Below are positions 37,862 through 51,000 of a stretch of 64,000 nt of DNA, in pieces. Source of the DNA: Syngnathus acus (lineage: Eukaryota > Chordata > Actinopteri > Syngnathiformes > Syngnathidae); assembly GCF_901709675.1 (NCBI RefSeq), contig NC_051090.1, positions 6,527,842 to 6,591,841 of the forward strand, read 5' to 3'. Under the pieces are notes generated by a model that saw nothing but the letters and a program-made list of their open reading frames with translations, was not told the origin of the DNA and did not search any database. The translations under genes and the position numbers were made by a program. How positions within the stretch are numbered: the first letter of the stretch is position 1; the number at the start of each line of letters is the position of its first letter.

Positions 37862-37914
37862 ATGAGTGTCAGAGATGGCAGCGCTGCCATGGCAACGAGT
37901 GCGGGCGGAGTTAA
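37834..37914 (+). promoter_or_regulatory. Overlapping upstream ORF spanning the myo9b start codon
   Basis: ATG at 37834 (G at -3) opens a 26-codon frame, out of frame with myo9b, that stops at 37912-37914, beyond the main ATG at 37862. Ribosomes starting here would bypass the main start, a classic way to reduce translation. A second in-frame ATG with strong context (GCCATGG, 37889) is also covered by this uORF. Confidence 0.45.
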
Positions 37915-39016
37915 GGGGGGAGGAGGTCTGCTGACGAGCACCAACGATCACAACGGGCGCTCGTACCTGCTTCAGATCTACCCGCGGCTCGCTGCTGAGT
38001 CATCCACCTGCTGCAACCTGAGGTGGACTACCGCCATAAATGTCATCAGTCATTTCCCCCCCTTCACACCATTAAAAAAAAATGTCTTAACCAATCAGAG
38101 TGCAGAAGGATGCTACAGCAGCTTCTGTGATCTCGGACGCTGCCGTGGCACTGGGGCTGGACCCTGGCCGCCTGTATGTGCTGGCAGAGGTGAAGGAGAG
38201 TGGAGGGGAAGAGTGGGTGCTGGAGGCCGGAGATCTTCCAGTGCAGAGGTTCCTGCTGTGGCCTCGGAAAGCCCAGGAGCAGCACCCGCAGAGCCTCGGC
38301 TTTTACTTCTTACTTCAGGTCTCTTATGGAGTTGTCCTCATGCACATTTATTGCACTGCGATCTCAACGACAATTATGACAAATCAATGTGTCGGTACAC
38401 GGAAAATCGCAATGGGCATTCAACGATTTAAATGTTTCGAGAAATGATTCAGAGCGTTCTGAAAATCTCGAAAAGTAAAGACTTGTATCTTCTGTTTGCG
38501 ATCCAGGAGAGGAACAATGACGGCTCTATCCATTATGTCCACCTCCCACCGCTGTCCAAAGAGCAGGAGGCACAGCGGCTCGCCGCCAGGGGCTTCCTCC
38601 CACCTCCACAGGATGACTTTGCCGACCTCTGCAACCTCCCCAAACTCAACGAGGACAGCATCCTAAATAATCTGCGCACACGCTTCTACAAGAAAAAAAT
38701 CTACACCTACGCAGGCAGCATACTCATTGCCATCAACCCCTTCAAGTTTCTACCCATCTACAACCCCAAATATGTCAAACTCTACGAAAACCACCAACTG
38801 GGCAAACTGGAGCCGCACATTTTCGCCATTGCCGACGTGGCTTACTATGCCATGCTCAGGAAGAAGGTCAACCAGTGTATTGTCATCTCCGGAGAAAGCG
38901 GCTCGGGCAAGACTCAAAGCACCAACTTTCTCATCCACTGTCTGACTGCACTCAGCCAGAAAGGATACGCCAGCGGTGTGGAGAGGACCATACTTGGCGC
39001 CGGACCAGTCTTGGAG
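37862..39016 (+). other. myo9b: myo9b exons 1-3: RA-like domain, motor N-terminus, P-loop
   Basis: Exons are 37862-38022, 38099-38318 and 38507-39016. Intron 1 is only 76 bp and joins CNLR to VQKDA across a split Arg codon. Exon 2 carries [12 protein letters not shown] and FLLWPR, conserved in mammalian MYO9B. Exon 3 carries [20 protein letters not shown] and the ATP-binding P-loop. Confidence 0.93.
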
Positions 39017-42000
39017 GTAAGAGCACGACACGCTGGCTGTGCATCACTCACTCGGTAGGTAGAGAAAGACTGTCATGAAGGAAGATCTGCTCATCTGTTT
39101 GCCTCATCAAGCGTAAGGAAGCCTTATGTCACACAAGGGCTCGAATCGTGGGAAATACATCACTCTCATTCATTTATTGTCAAAAACATGCTTCCTCCAA
39201 AGTCACACTTGCTTCCATTGCAGACTGAAACCTAAGCTGGAATAAGACTACTTGTGTTTTAGATTATTTGATGGTATAATAATTATGTTTAGTTTGATGG
39301 TTACGGTGGTTAGAAAATCCCCCCACTGAAAAAGAAGGAAATGTCTTTTCAAGCTGCAGCTACGGGCCGGACGGACATATGATCACTGGCGTGGAGCATT
39401 AAATGCTTTACCATGAAAACTATGGCCTCCCTCTCTAAAAAAAAAAAAATGGGAGTGCTTCTTTTTTTAACCCCTCACGTGACTCTGTCCTCTATTTCTG
39501 TTGGAGTCAAATGAACAAATTCTCTGAATAAATCTGTAAGGCAAGAAGACATTTGTAAACATCTGTCTCTGCTTTTACAAAAAGGGACTGCCCTATTATT
39601 ATTCCGTTTTATCTACTTGGCAAAGAATATGTAGGCTTTATTTTGTATATTTTTTTCCCCCTGCCTATAATAAGAAACAGTCTTAGTCAATGTTAATGAT
39701 AGAAGATTTTGAAATAATTGTCAGCATTCACAAAGTAGTCATTGTTTAGCGCTACAGTGATGAAACTTTTGCTGCGTTTTACTTTATTGTGGACTTTTGT
39801 TGTGCTATAAACAGTGTTGTGTGTGTATGTTAATGCATCCCAATATAGTTTGAGCTTCCTTTGAGCCCAGCGATCCGGATGAATGTTTATTTTAGAAGCA
39901 CAGAAGTAGAGATAGAAAAGAATCTGAGGACAGATGGGACTCAAACGTCTGACTTCAGTGCAACACGACTTGATTTCATTCAGTCCAATCCAGCATTGTG
40001 ATTCTCAAAATGCTCTTAGTGCTAAGCTGAAAGTAAATCGCCACATATTTTCAGTTTTATATCGCGCATGAACGGAGCTAAAAATACTCCTTTATCCAGA
40101 AAAGCCATGTGTGGAATGTGAAAGAGAAGGCCAGAGCTGTAAAAGTAAGTTAAGTGAATTACACTGCAATACAATTGGAGAAAAGAAGTAAATACAAAAA
40201 AAAAAAGAGAGGTCGCTTAAAGGCACGAGTCAGCCATCTGTCATTCGCCTCATGACTTTTGTCCCTTGACCTTCATGACTCAGCACTCAAAAGGCACTCG
40301 CAAAAAAAAAAAAAAAAAGTGCTGCGACTTTAAGATGTAAGTTTAGCCTCGGTCCCTTAATGTGCGTCAGTCCGATGGAGAAATTTTTCCCTTCCATCAG
40401 CAGAGTTCCGCCGCCATTGGCCGCCGTTGCTTTCCCAGAATGCAGTCTTGTTTCAGTCCTGTCCAGATCTGCGGTTGCAAAGGGAGACAAGGAGACGGGC
40501 TGGAGCTTTGTGAGATCGGGTTCCAGTTTTGTCAATCATCCTGGCTCGTGAACAACTGCAGCAACATGACATGAAAAGTTGCCTCTCACCCAGAAGTGGA
40601 GTGCTTTTGACGTTTCTCCGCATGCTCTACCGAGAAGAGATTTATTTGGAAAAAAGAACGTCGACTTTGACACCATCTCGCAGCTTTTGTAGCAAACTAA
40701 TAACACAGCTAACGGGAACCTGAAGACTCTTTACAGAGGAAGCAATAACTCCTTTAAGTACGTTCCCTGCAGTTTCTCTCCTCTCAACTAGGATGACAAC
40801 TTGGAATTGAGATTTAAAGAGACCGAGAGTTTCTTTCAGCAGGTTTATTGCTGCAAAAGAACCTCCAACCTTCCTCAAGTCCGTTTTTGTACTTGATACT
40901 GATCCGATTAGAGTTGTTGAAAATGCAAAGAGCGTTTTACGTGTCTACCCTGCAGCTACAAGGGGGAGCTGGCTTGCTCTACAGACCCGGGTCGCATTTT
41001 GAGGAGGTGAGATCATTATTTGTGCCGCTGGACTCAATAGCCTCAAAGCTGAAAGCACTTTGCAAAGCAGCCGTCCGACTTTGGTGCTGTTTGCTTTTAC
41101 ACGCCGAGCTCCAATACTGGTCAACGGCAAATTTGAATCTTTCTTTTCTTCATTCATTTGATGAATATGGTCTTCTCAGAACCTTCTAAACTGCTCTTCT
41201 GACTCACACTCAATGAGCACTGTAGATCTTTTCTGAACTGGTCCGACTGGTCTCCTTTGAAGCACATTAAGGCTCTGCCCCTTTTCACATCATTGGAGGA
41301 CACAAATAAGACAGATCAGCTGCTCCTTAAAGATTAACTGAAGAATCTGCATCATAAATTTAGCCATGCTTCCTTCATGAGGCCCTTGCAATAAGACTCA
41401 GACATAACTTCACGGGGAGTTCCTATCATCCGGAACCTTATTTAACAGGAAGCGGCGACAACATGGGAAGTTACGGCAGTAGTTCTCCTTAGCTTTTGCC
41501 AGGACCCTTACGGGGGTGTGGATAGACCAGAGTATTGTATTATACGGTTCAGGAAGTGAAGCGGAGAAGCTGGCCGGCCATTCTGTCTGCAGATCCATTG
41601 TTTATCTTCCAGTTACTTTATGTGTTTCACTTATTCCTATCTCTCTTTGAGCTGGCTGGGTGGCATTGAGAATAGGAATGGAAATAACTGGCTTTATTTC
41701 ATTTTAGGCTGACGCGTCACTCGAGCCATACACGAGAAAAACAATGCAATCGCTGTATTAAGAAACGAGGTGAAGTGCGGGACACGTTGGTTCTTGTAGC
41801 AACCCAGCTTACATGTAGCAACATGCTGCAATAATCTTCGGGACCTATTTGTGGTACTTTGACCACAGCATAAGCTGAAGATTGATGTGGTACCCACGCA
41901 AGAAGACATGGGTGGGGTTGCTTGAAATGGCTCTCGTCTGGTAAAACGATACACCACAAGAGGACCAAAACTAGGCCTTGAAAACTTCATTCAGGTTTTT

Positions 42001-45000
42001 TTTTTTTTTTTTGAAAAACCCAAAACATCTGAAGGCACAGGACAGAGAAGTACCTGTGATTGCAGGTGGTGATATTTGGTACTCGATTCTTGATGCTGAT
42101 ACCAAGTACCGATACCACGAGTAATTTTCATGCATACAATTTCTCCCCAAATCAGTGATAGATAATTTAAAGACATCCCAATATAGCAAATTTCATTACA
42201 CATTGCAGGGCTCCATTTGCCCAAAAAAAAAAAATTCAGTTGGAAACATTTCTGCATTATGTTCAAGTGAGGCCATCTTGATAAGTGCCCTTGTTCACTG
42301 TAGCTAAGGCTCAGCTGGCCAGTCACTTATCAGCGGTCACACCACTCAGCATTTTCCGCATGATGCATATGTGGCGTATAAGCCAACAGTGTAGAATTGC
42401 TGATGTGCCATTTTTACACTTGGAGACAAAACAAAAAATGACACGTTGGATTCAATTCACTGTCGTATGACCCCCCCAACAAAGTATATTTTCCCGATGT
42501 AGCTTTTTACTCGTAGACATTCAGCTTGGAGTGTCCGTTTATTTACATACTGCAATACTTGCATGTAAAGTTAAACAGGCATTTGAAGAGTTTATCCGTT
42601 CAAATGAAAGGAAACAAGACTGACCACATGGTTTGGCCCGCTTTTGCCATTAGAGCCTGCCGATGTTTTGTGAATGGAGGAATCGGTGACACTTGGACAA
42701 TGCAGTGAACAAATGCAGTCTGCAGAGAGGTGTGAGTGTCACAACCTTGGCAGCAATCCCCGAGCTGCTTAAATCGAGCTTGAGCGTTAAAGGTCACACT
42801 TGAGAGGATGCAATACTGCCCCAGGGTTACAAATAATAAGGCTTAATATTCAGCCATTGTCTAAATTGCTCAAAACTCCTTTTGCATCCTAAACTTGACT
42901 TATTTGAATGACTATAAAAGTTGGGCTGATTGTTTTGCAAGAGAAATAAATTACAAAGTGTTTGTGGACGAGCTCCCCTAGTTTGGATTCCAAGAACTTC
43001 GTGTGTGGCTCAGTGGGGATGTGAGTCTTCATTCTGGTCACTTTGGCTGCGCTCAAGTGGAAATGTACTGGATAGCTGGCACCCAAAAAAATCCGGCTCA
43101 CAGAACACAATCAAGACAAATTCGCATATGCATACCAACACTGTGTTTGGTGTCTCGGTTTTTTGTTTTTTTTCTCCCTTAAAGTCTGAAACTGTAATTT
43201 TGTTAAAAATGTCAATCCCACTCGCAAAGTTCGACGTGGTTTTGACAATGTGTCAATTTACTTCCTCATACCTGCTGTGCCTCGGAGCCAATCACAGCTC
43301 CCCCTCATGGGCATGTTTGCCTGCTGTGATGATGCTGTGACATGTTTAGTATTCACTGGGCGGCGCTGAGGCCCCTAGTTTGCTGAGCTTTCCCAGGGTT
43401 TTGCGCACTTGGCTGCAAGGTTGCCAGATCAGGTCAATCTGAAAAGCTCTGTGAGCTGCACTGTGATAAAAGATATTCTCAAGTGAAATAAATGTTGCTT
43501 TAAAAGATTATTGTGATAGTGATAGTACAGTATGTAGAATTCAACTATTATACAGTCCCAGAACGTGCCTCTTTTTATGGACAAATGCAACTAATTAGCC
43601 ACATTCAGAATATTGCAAGAAAGTCTCTCATTGTCACATTTCATTTGAGAAATTCCAGTCTGTCTGATGCCACTGGTCGATATGAGTCATCATATCTGAT
43701 TTTAATCCACATAATACCAAGGCTTGATTATGACATCGGTTTCCATACATGTTTTATCCCCTTCTGGTTACTCTGCCAAGAAGCATAGCCAAACTGGGCA
43801 TATCAACACAAAATCCAGAATTGGGTCAATGGAAACAAATCAGAGAAAAGTACTTTCGTCTCACCTGTACTCCAATCAGTTGAAATTGTGATTTATGTGA
43901 ATGCAAAATGACTGAAACAACAGAAATGGGTCACCAGTTTAGTCTATGGACTCTAAAGGAAGACACCACTGTAACAAATTAAGCCTGCCCCTGCTTGGGA
44001 GCACACAATGTGGTTCCTATTTAACATGCACAGAGTCGACTTCCCTCGCCGTGGCCTTTTGTTGTACCCGTGTGTGTATCTGTAACCATGTGAGCATCAT
44101 TAAATAAAAAAGAGAGCGAGAGAGTGCTATTCGGTTACCATATCAGTGCTTGAAACCAGGGGCCCCCTTAGTGATTCCCGATGGCTGGGTTCATTCTGCT
44201 CGAGCCACATCAGGCTGACACTGGCACCGAGTGGCATTTCCACTTTCATTTATCACAACTGACCTGTAATGCACACACACGCACACACACATCCACACAC
44301 TCGCACAGACTGAACAGGGGAAATGAGTGATACGATTTTGAAGGAGGCAGATGGAGAGTGGGGGCAATGAGTTGCAGATGCTTGGCCCCCGCGACGCACA
44401 CACACACACACATACACACACACACAGAGTGCCGTGAACATGATACCACCCACATCAGTGGTCTGGGCTGCTGTTTCAAAACAAGATGTAACCCCTGCTC
44501 TATGGAGTATCTTTGGTGGCAGTGATTTAATGTGAGCCAGACATTCTTTTAATACTCTCATTTTCATTTATGGTTTGAAATTCCAAACGATTGAGTATAA
44601 TGTACTCTGGTGCAGTGACGCAAACTTCCGCTATGGTTGTTTCAAGTACTTGACTTTTGGGGGATTTCAAAATATTGTCACCTTCCTTAAACTAATTCTT
44701 GTGTTTTGTTTTGTTTTCTTTTTTCTCAGGCCTTTGGAAACGCCAAGACAGCCCACAATAACAACTCCAGCCGTTTTGGTAAATTCATCCAGGTTAACTA
44801 CCTGGAAACCGGAGTGGTGAGAGGGTGAGTAATTAATTACATCCCCTTTGAACGGTCATGTGCATTCTCTTTTATTTATTTTTTTACAAGTGCTTGTGTG
44901 GGGGCTTAAACTTACATCCACTATCAGCCACTTCTTTTTTTCTCAGACCTCAGCCTCCGGTTAAGGCGCACCATCAAAGTTTGGGTGTACACGTCACTTC

Positions 45001-48000
45001 CTCATCTACTGTGGGCTGCTCAAAACAACATCTGACAACAGATGTAAATGCAATCATGCAAGAATGGGAAAAAGCTTTAGACAACATTCAGACGTCAGCC
45101 CACACACCTTGCCCATTCACTTTTTGTTGAAGACGTGATCAATTGTCTTCAATCCCATCGAGGCATTTTCCATTTATGGCACAAAGTAATTATGATCTAT
45201 AATCCAATCAGGAGGGTAATTGCTTCAACCATCCCCCCTGACGTCTCCTTTTTTATATTTTTTTTACGAGTCCATTCTTACATGACTTGAACACACGCAA
45301 ACACACAGTGACCTTTAGTGTAAAATGATTCATGTAAATTGTCTTTCTCACCACTCTTCTGTCTTTCATGCAGTGCCGTTGTGGAGAAGTATCTTCTGGA
45401 GAAGTCGCGTCTCGTCTCCAGAGAGAAGAACGAGAGGTGAGGACACGCAGGGTCTCGACTGCTTTCTCTCGCCTTTGCGACCTTTTTGTAAAGATGGCAA
45501 GCTTCATGATGTCGGACCTCAGCCTTTGACTTAATATCATCGACGATTTGTTGTGTTTTAGAAACTACCACGTGTTTTACTACCTGTTGTTGGGAGCTTC
45601 CGAGGAGGAAAGGAAAGAGTTCAAGTTGTTGCCACCTGAAGACTACTTCTACCTCAAGCAGGTAGGAAGAAAAGGAATTTCATCCTAACCATATAATTAC
45701 ATTAAAACCAGTTTCTGGCAACACCTTTGTGGTGGTGTGTTTTCACACTCCCCTTCTGTCTGTTCTCCGTAGGAAAACTTTAAGATTGAAGATGAGGAGG
45801 ACCTGCATCATGACTTTGAAAGGCTACAGCAGGCCATGGAGATGGTTGGCTTCCTTCCAGCTACCAAGAAACAGTAAGTGTCCGCTCAGCGTTATGGTTC
45901 TGTTAAATAGTCGGTTTTGTTCAGGAATTGTTCTTACTACTCCTCAAAACGTGCTTGTGTTTTTAAATACATCGTTTCCTTTTCAATTTCACAAATGCTA
46001 CAACGAGTCAAAGTATCAAAGGTCATGTGTTTACGGCGTTCTTCAGTGGGTCACATTGTGTATTTGATATCAAATGTCTTTATTGCAGGATTTTTTCTGT
46101 GCTTTCGGCCATCTTGTACCTCGGCAACGTGACCTACCAGAGAAAGTCAAATGGGCGAGACGAGGGCTTGGAGGTGGGGCCGCCGGAGGTCTTGGCCACT
46201 CTCTCTGACCTTCTGAAGGTAACCCTTGTGTGTGTTTGGGGATTATGTTTGGTCAGCTGTGTGCAAGCACTCAACACGGTGGTCTCCCTCAGGTCAAAGA
46301 GGAGCTGCTGGTTGAAGCGCTGACAAAGCGGAAAACGGTGACAGTCAATGACAAGCTGATCCTCCCCTATAGCCACTCGGAGGTATCTGATGGGGCATCT
46401 TATTTGTTTGAGATTGACTTCCGAAGGAACCACAGGCAACCTCTCATTGTTCTTTGTGTTCTTGTCACATCAGGCGATCACAGCCAGAGACTCCATGGCC
46501 AAATCGCTATACAGCGCCTTATTTGACTGGATTGTCCTACGCATTAATCACGCCCTGCTTAACAAAAGAGACATGGAGGTGTCGGTCCCGGTGAGATACA
46601 AAACACACCAAATGAGCGGTGCAGTCTTGACCTTGTATCTTTTCCGTCTTCCCGTAGCGCTTGTCCATCGGTGTTCTGGACATATTTGGCTTTGAAGACT
46701 TCCAGACCAACAGCTTTGAACAGTTTTGCATCAATTATGCAAATGAGCAGCTGCAGTATTATTTCAATAACCATATATTCAACCTGGAGCAGGTGAGTGG
46801 CGGATTTTTGTTTTATTATCACAATGACTGAAACACACAATTTTAAATGTATGAATGAATGAATTCACATGAAATGTTTAGAATTGATTCTTAAAGAACT
46901 GTTATCTGGAATTGTGGTATTCTGCAGGAGGAATACCAAGCAGAGGGGATCACGTGGCATAACATTGACTACAAAGACAATGTGGGCTGCATCCATTTAA
47001 TCAGCAAGAAGCCCACCGGCCTGCTTTACCTGCTGGATGAGGAGAGCAAGTAAGGAAGACAACATTGCTTTTGTTTATTGTCATCTACTTGTTTCACTTC
47101 CTCACTTATTTTGTGTACTCCAGCTTCCCCCATGCCACAGATGAGACACTATTAGCCAAATTCAAGCAGCAGCATCAGGGGAATAAATACTTTCTGTCCA
47201 CACCTGTCATGGAGCCTGCTTTCGTCATTCAACACTTTGCTGGGAAAGTCAAATATCAGATCAAGGTAAGGCGGCAAAATCACCCAGTAACTCGCCAATT
47301 TCTTGATATTGAGCATATTTTTATCTTTGACTGTCGCAGGATTTCCGTGAAAAAAACACAGACCACATGCGTCCCGACATTGTGGCGTTATTGCGGAGCA
47401 GCGACCGAGCGTACGTGCGGCAGCTCATCGGCATGGACCCCGTGGCCATGTTTCGTTGGGGCATCTTGCGCGCCACCATCCGAGGCATGGCTGCCTTCAA
47501 TGAAGCCGGGCGCTCATGGGCCGCCAAAACTGCAGGTAGGTGTGGTGTAACTATCAGGTAGCTTTGGTCTGAAATAATCAGTGGATCTGAATTGCAATCA
47601 AAACATTGTCATTCCTACAGAGGAAAAAAAGCGTTGCACATTAGCCGTGTTGGAGACCTTTAAACAGCTCATGCACAAAGCTTTAGAATTCTGCAGTTTC
47701 TCTGCTCTCCAGTAAGCCGTTGGGGTCAGCACATAGAGAATATTAAAGCCACAAACGTGAGGCCCCGAGCAGATTTCTGACATTTTCCTCCAAATGCGCA
47801 ATCCTCTGCACTATTCTGGTGCCATTGTTAGCCCACTGACGCACAAACCTTTTAAACTGGATTAACGGATTAAATGAAGTTTTGAAGAAGCAAAATTGCT
47901 GCAGTCACATGGCTTTCATCCACCTGTATTTTTTTTCCCGTCCCCTCCCCCTTCTTTGTTGCAGGCGTTGTGCGTCCAACCTCCAGAACTCCTTTGGGAG

Positions 48001-51000
48001 AGATTCAGCGGGCCAATGCTCCAATAGAGCGAATGTACAAGTAAGGACAGATGGACCATTATTCAAATTACAAACGGAATATGATCATATCACCTTTTTG
48101 GTTGTGGTCAAACTGGTTGTCTAACCGTCCAATCTTTTCCCTATGGGGGACAGCTGAGTAACTAACTGCGGATGTGGCGTCAGGGTCTTTGGTCTTTTTT
48201 TTCCCCCCCCTTCAGAGTCAAATGTATCCCTGAGCATCCAACAAAATTCAGCCTTCATGAAAGCATTGTTTCTGTTTGATGCTGTATGTTGCCTTTTTAT
48301 TTACTCGCTGCTATGGGAAGAACTGAAGAGGAACCATTTCACAAACCCGCCCTCTCCTTTCCCTCTCGACACCTTTTGGTGACCAGTGTGTGTGTGTGGC
48401 TCTCTCCTCTCCCTTCCGCAGAAGAGCTTCTATGCTCGATTTCTACTTTGATCACTCAGAGGAGCGCCCTCTAGAGGCCTTCGAAGACATCTTTGCTAGC
48501 TATGAGAATAAAAAGTAAGTGAAGGAAGAGTGGACAGGAGAAGTGGTTGAATGCGTGATACCGGGCAGGCAGACGGGCAGGAAGGAAAACAAATGTGCGT
48601 TTTGGGCAATAGATAGACTGGTTTGCTTCCTTCTCTGAATTTGCTTTCATTTCAAAAGCCAAATAAATCTACTCAAATGCATGAGAAGCCATAATGAAAG
48701 AATATGAATGGTAGTATAGCAAAATTTTCCTCCAACGTCATTGTTGTATTCCTTCTTACACATAATATTAATGAGTAATAATTAGTAAATAGATAATACT
48801 CGAACAATGAGTGTTCTGAGTAAGAAACAAAACGTGGAATATTTTATGGAATATTTTATTATATTTTATATTTTTTATTATTTTATATTTTACATCTGGG
48901 TTTCAGATCTTCACAGTTCATTGTAACTCTGATTTAAATCAGTCAGGCCTGTTCCGATCTGTCATTGCAACATAGAAAGAGCTTAGGTCCACCATTTAGT
49001 CCGATTTTTATGTTGCCCATTCCTGCCCGTCTCCTGCTTTTACGCTCACGCATGGGTAAGTATAGAAAAATCCTGCATGAACCAGCTGAGCGATAAGTCT
49101 CAGTGTTAATTAACCTCACAATTCAGCGGTTAGCCCAATCATTTGGATTGAATCAACACAAATAACTTACAGTCCCTCCAGCATGGAACCGGTTAGGCGG
49201 CCATATGCATGTTGACTACCAGCACATTTACAGCAACATGGGTGTGAATTATACCCCACCGAGCTCCATTCCCTCTTGGTTCTTTCTGTGTGTGTGTTCG
49301 TAAAAGGGGATATGGCAACATGGTTGGGTGGTTCAGTATGCTTTGTGCTCTCCTTGTAAATAAACATGGACAGTGGGAATATGCTGTCTGTGAGTTATTC
49401 TTCACGGATGAGCAGAGTTTGTCAGACCCCCAACTATCCTGCCTTGCGTGTTCCTATCTTGGGTAACTGTTGGTGTGTTTTCCTCTGAGGTGTCCATTCT
49501 GGGTTGTTGTTTTTTTTCCTTTTTTTGGGGTTGTCATCCATTTTTTTTTTCTTTTACCTGGCTCTCCCATTTCCCCTCGTCCACACTGTGTATCTTTGTG
49601 TGTGTCGTGTGATCAGAGACATGCATGCGCAGATGATCAGCTCCATTAAGAACTTGCAGCTGGATTCTGAGGACCCCCGCAAGCTTCTGCAGTCCTGGGG
49701 TCGTCTCCGCTTCCCTCGACACGTCCTCCAGTGAGTCTGCAGACAGACTGGGTGGTGTCGCAGCTCGCCAAACTCAGTGCAGTCAGCTCAGGAAAATAAA
49801 CTGCATAATACAAACATCAAAACGTCAACAAGCATCCTGTTTGATCTCAGATAGTGTGAAGGTTGCATAAACGGCATGGATAATCATCAAAAGGCATGTG
49901 AGAAGCAGTGGCCCTTCAGCATGTCAAGTCAGTTCTAGAAACCTGACACTGAAGATGAAAACGTTGTGCATATGTAGCACCGGTAGCAAGCCAGCATGTC
50001 TGTCTGTGTATGCCGAGGGTAAATTTGACATCCCATCTGTCGCTGGGAACTAACGACGTCCTCTCCCTTGGCTATCATTCTTGCATTCATCCATTCCAGC
50101 TCTTATTAATCCCGTCAGGTGCAAGCCTGCATTTCATCACTGACTTGAGAGCGCATGGAGTTTCTACTAACCTGACTCCAGTCACTCCCCCTCCGCACCT
50201 CTTGCTCTCGTCCTTAAATCTTCTGTTGACCTTTTCCGCAGGAAAAACAAAGGAACTAAACAGAAACAGATCATCCCCAAGGTATTTAAAAAAAAAAAAA
50301 AAACTCACTTAAGTCTCTTAGCTTTGATCAACATTTTTGAGGAAAACTTTTTCTTTCACTCCGCAGAACCTGTTGGATTCTCGCTCCCTGAAGTTCATTG
50401 TAAGCTTAACCTTACATGACCGCACCACCAAGTCGCTTCTCCATCTGCATAAAAAGAAGAAGCCCCCCAGCATCAGTGCTCAGTTCCAGGTAATATTGTG
50501 TACGCAAAGTCAATCTAAGGCAGCCAAATTAAAATATATATATATATTTTTTTGTCTCTAATAGACATCTCTGACCAAACTCTTGGAGACTCTGAACAGA
50601 GCAGAGCCTTTCTTCATCCGCTGTATCCGCTCCAATGCCGAAAAGGTACAACAAATTAATTCCGGCATTTCTATTACGGCTGAGTCTTTCACTGAAATCT
50701 TCACATTTCTCAATCAATCCAATCCCTTAATGCCTTTTATATCCTCCTCTGCTTGCGTATGAGCAGAAGGAGATGTATCTCGATGAGGCCTTGGTGCTCC
50801 AGCAGCTACGCTACACCGGAATGCTGGAAACCGTTCGAATCAGGAGGTCTGGCTACGGAGCTAAATACACATTCCAGGTAACGTCAAGTTTCCTTTTTGT
50901 CGGGCGTGTCTTGACAGTGTTGTTTGTAAAATAGTACCTTCATAAATGTCTGTCTTGTCATCCGTAGGAATTCTTAGAGCAGTTCAGGGTTTTGCTTCCA

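Larger units (their letters stand above)
47965..50281 (+). other. myo9b: myo9b exons 15-18: class-IX loop 2, including an extra 31-residue exon
   Basis: Exons are 47965-48040, 48422-48514, 49617-49730 and 50242-50281. Loop 2 is the actin-binding insertion that is unusually long in class IX myosins. Exon 15 ends ERMYK and exon 17 continues [13 protein letters not shown], together aligning with human EKLYRDLHNQMIRSIKG. Exon 16 (93 nt, phase 2 at both ends; [17 protein letters not shown] to the end) sits between them without a human MYO9B counterpart that I recall. Its flanking introns (381 and 1,102 bp) are longer than most. Exon 18 encodes the Lys-rich [13 protein letters not shown]. Confidence 0.88.
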
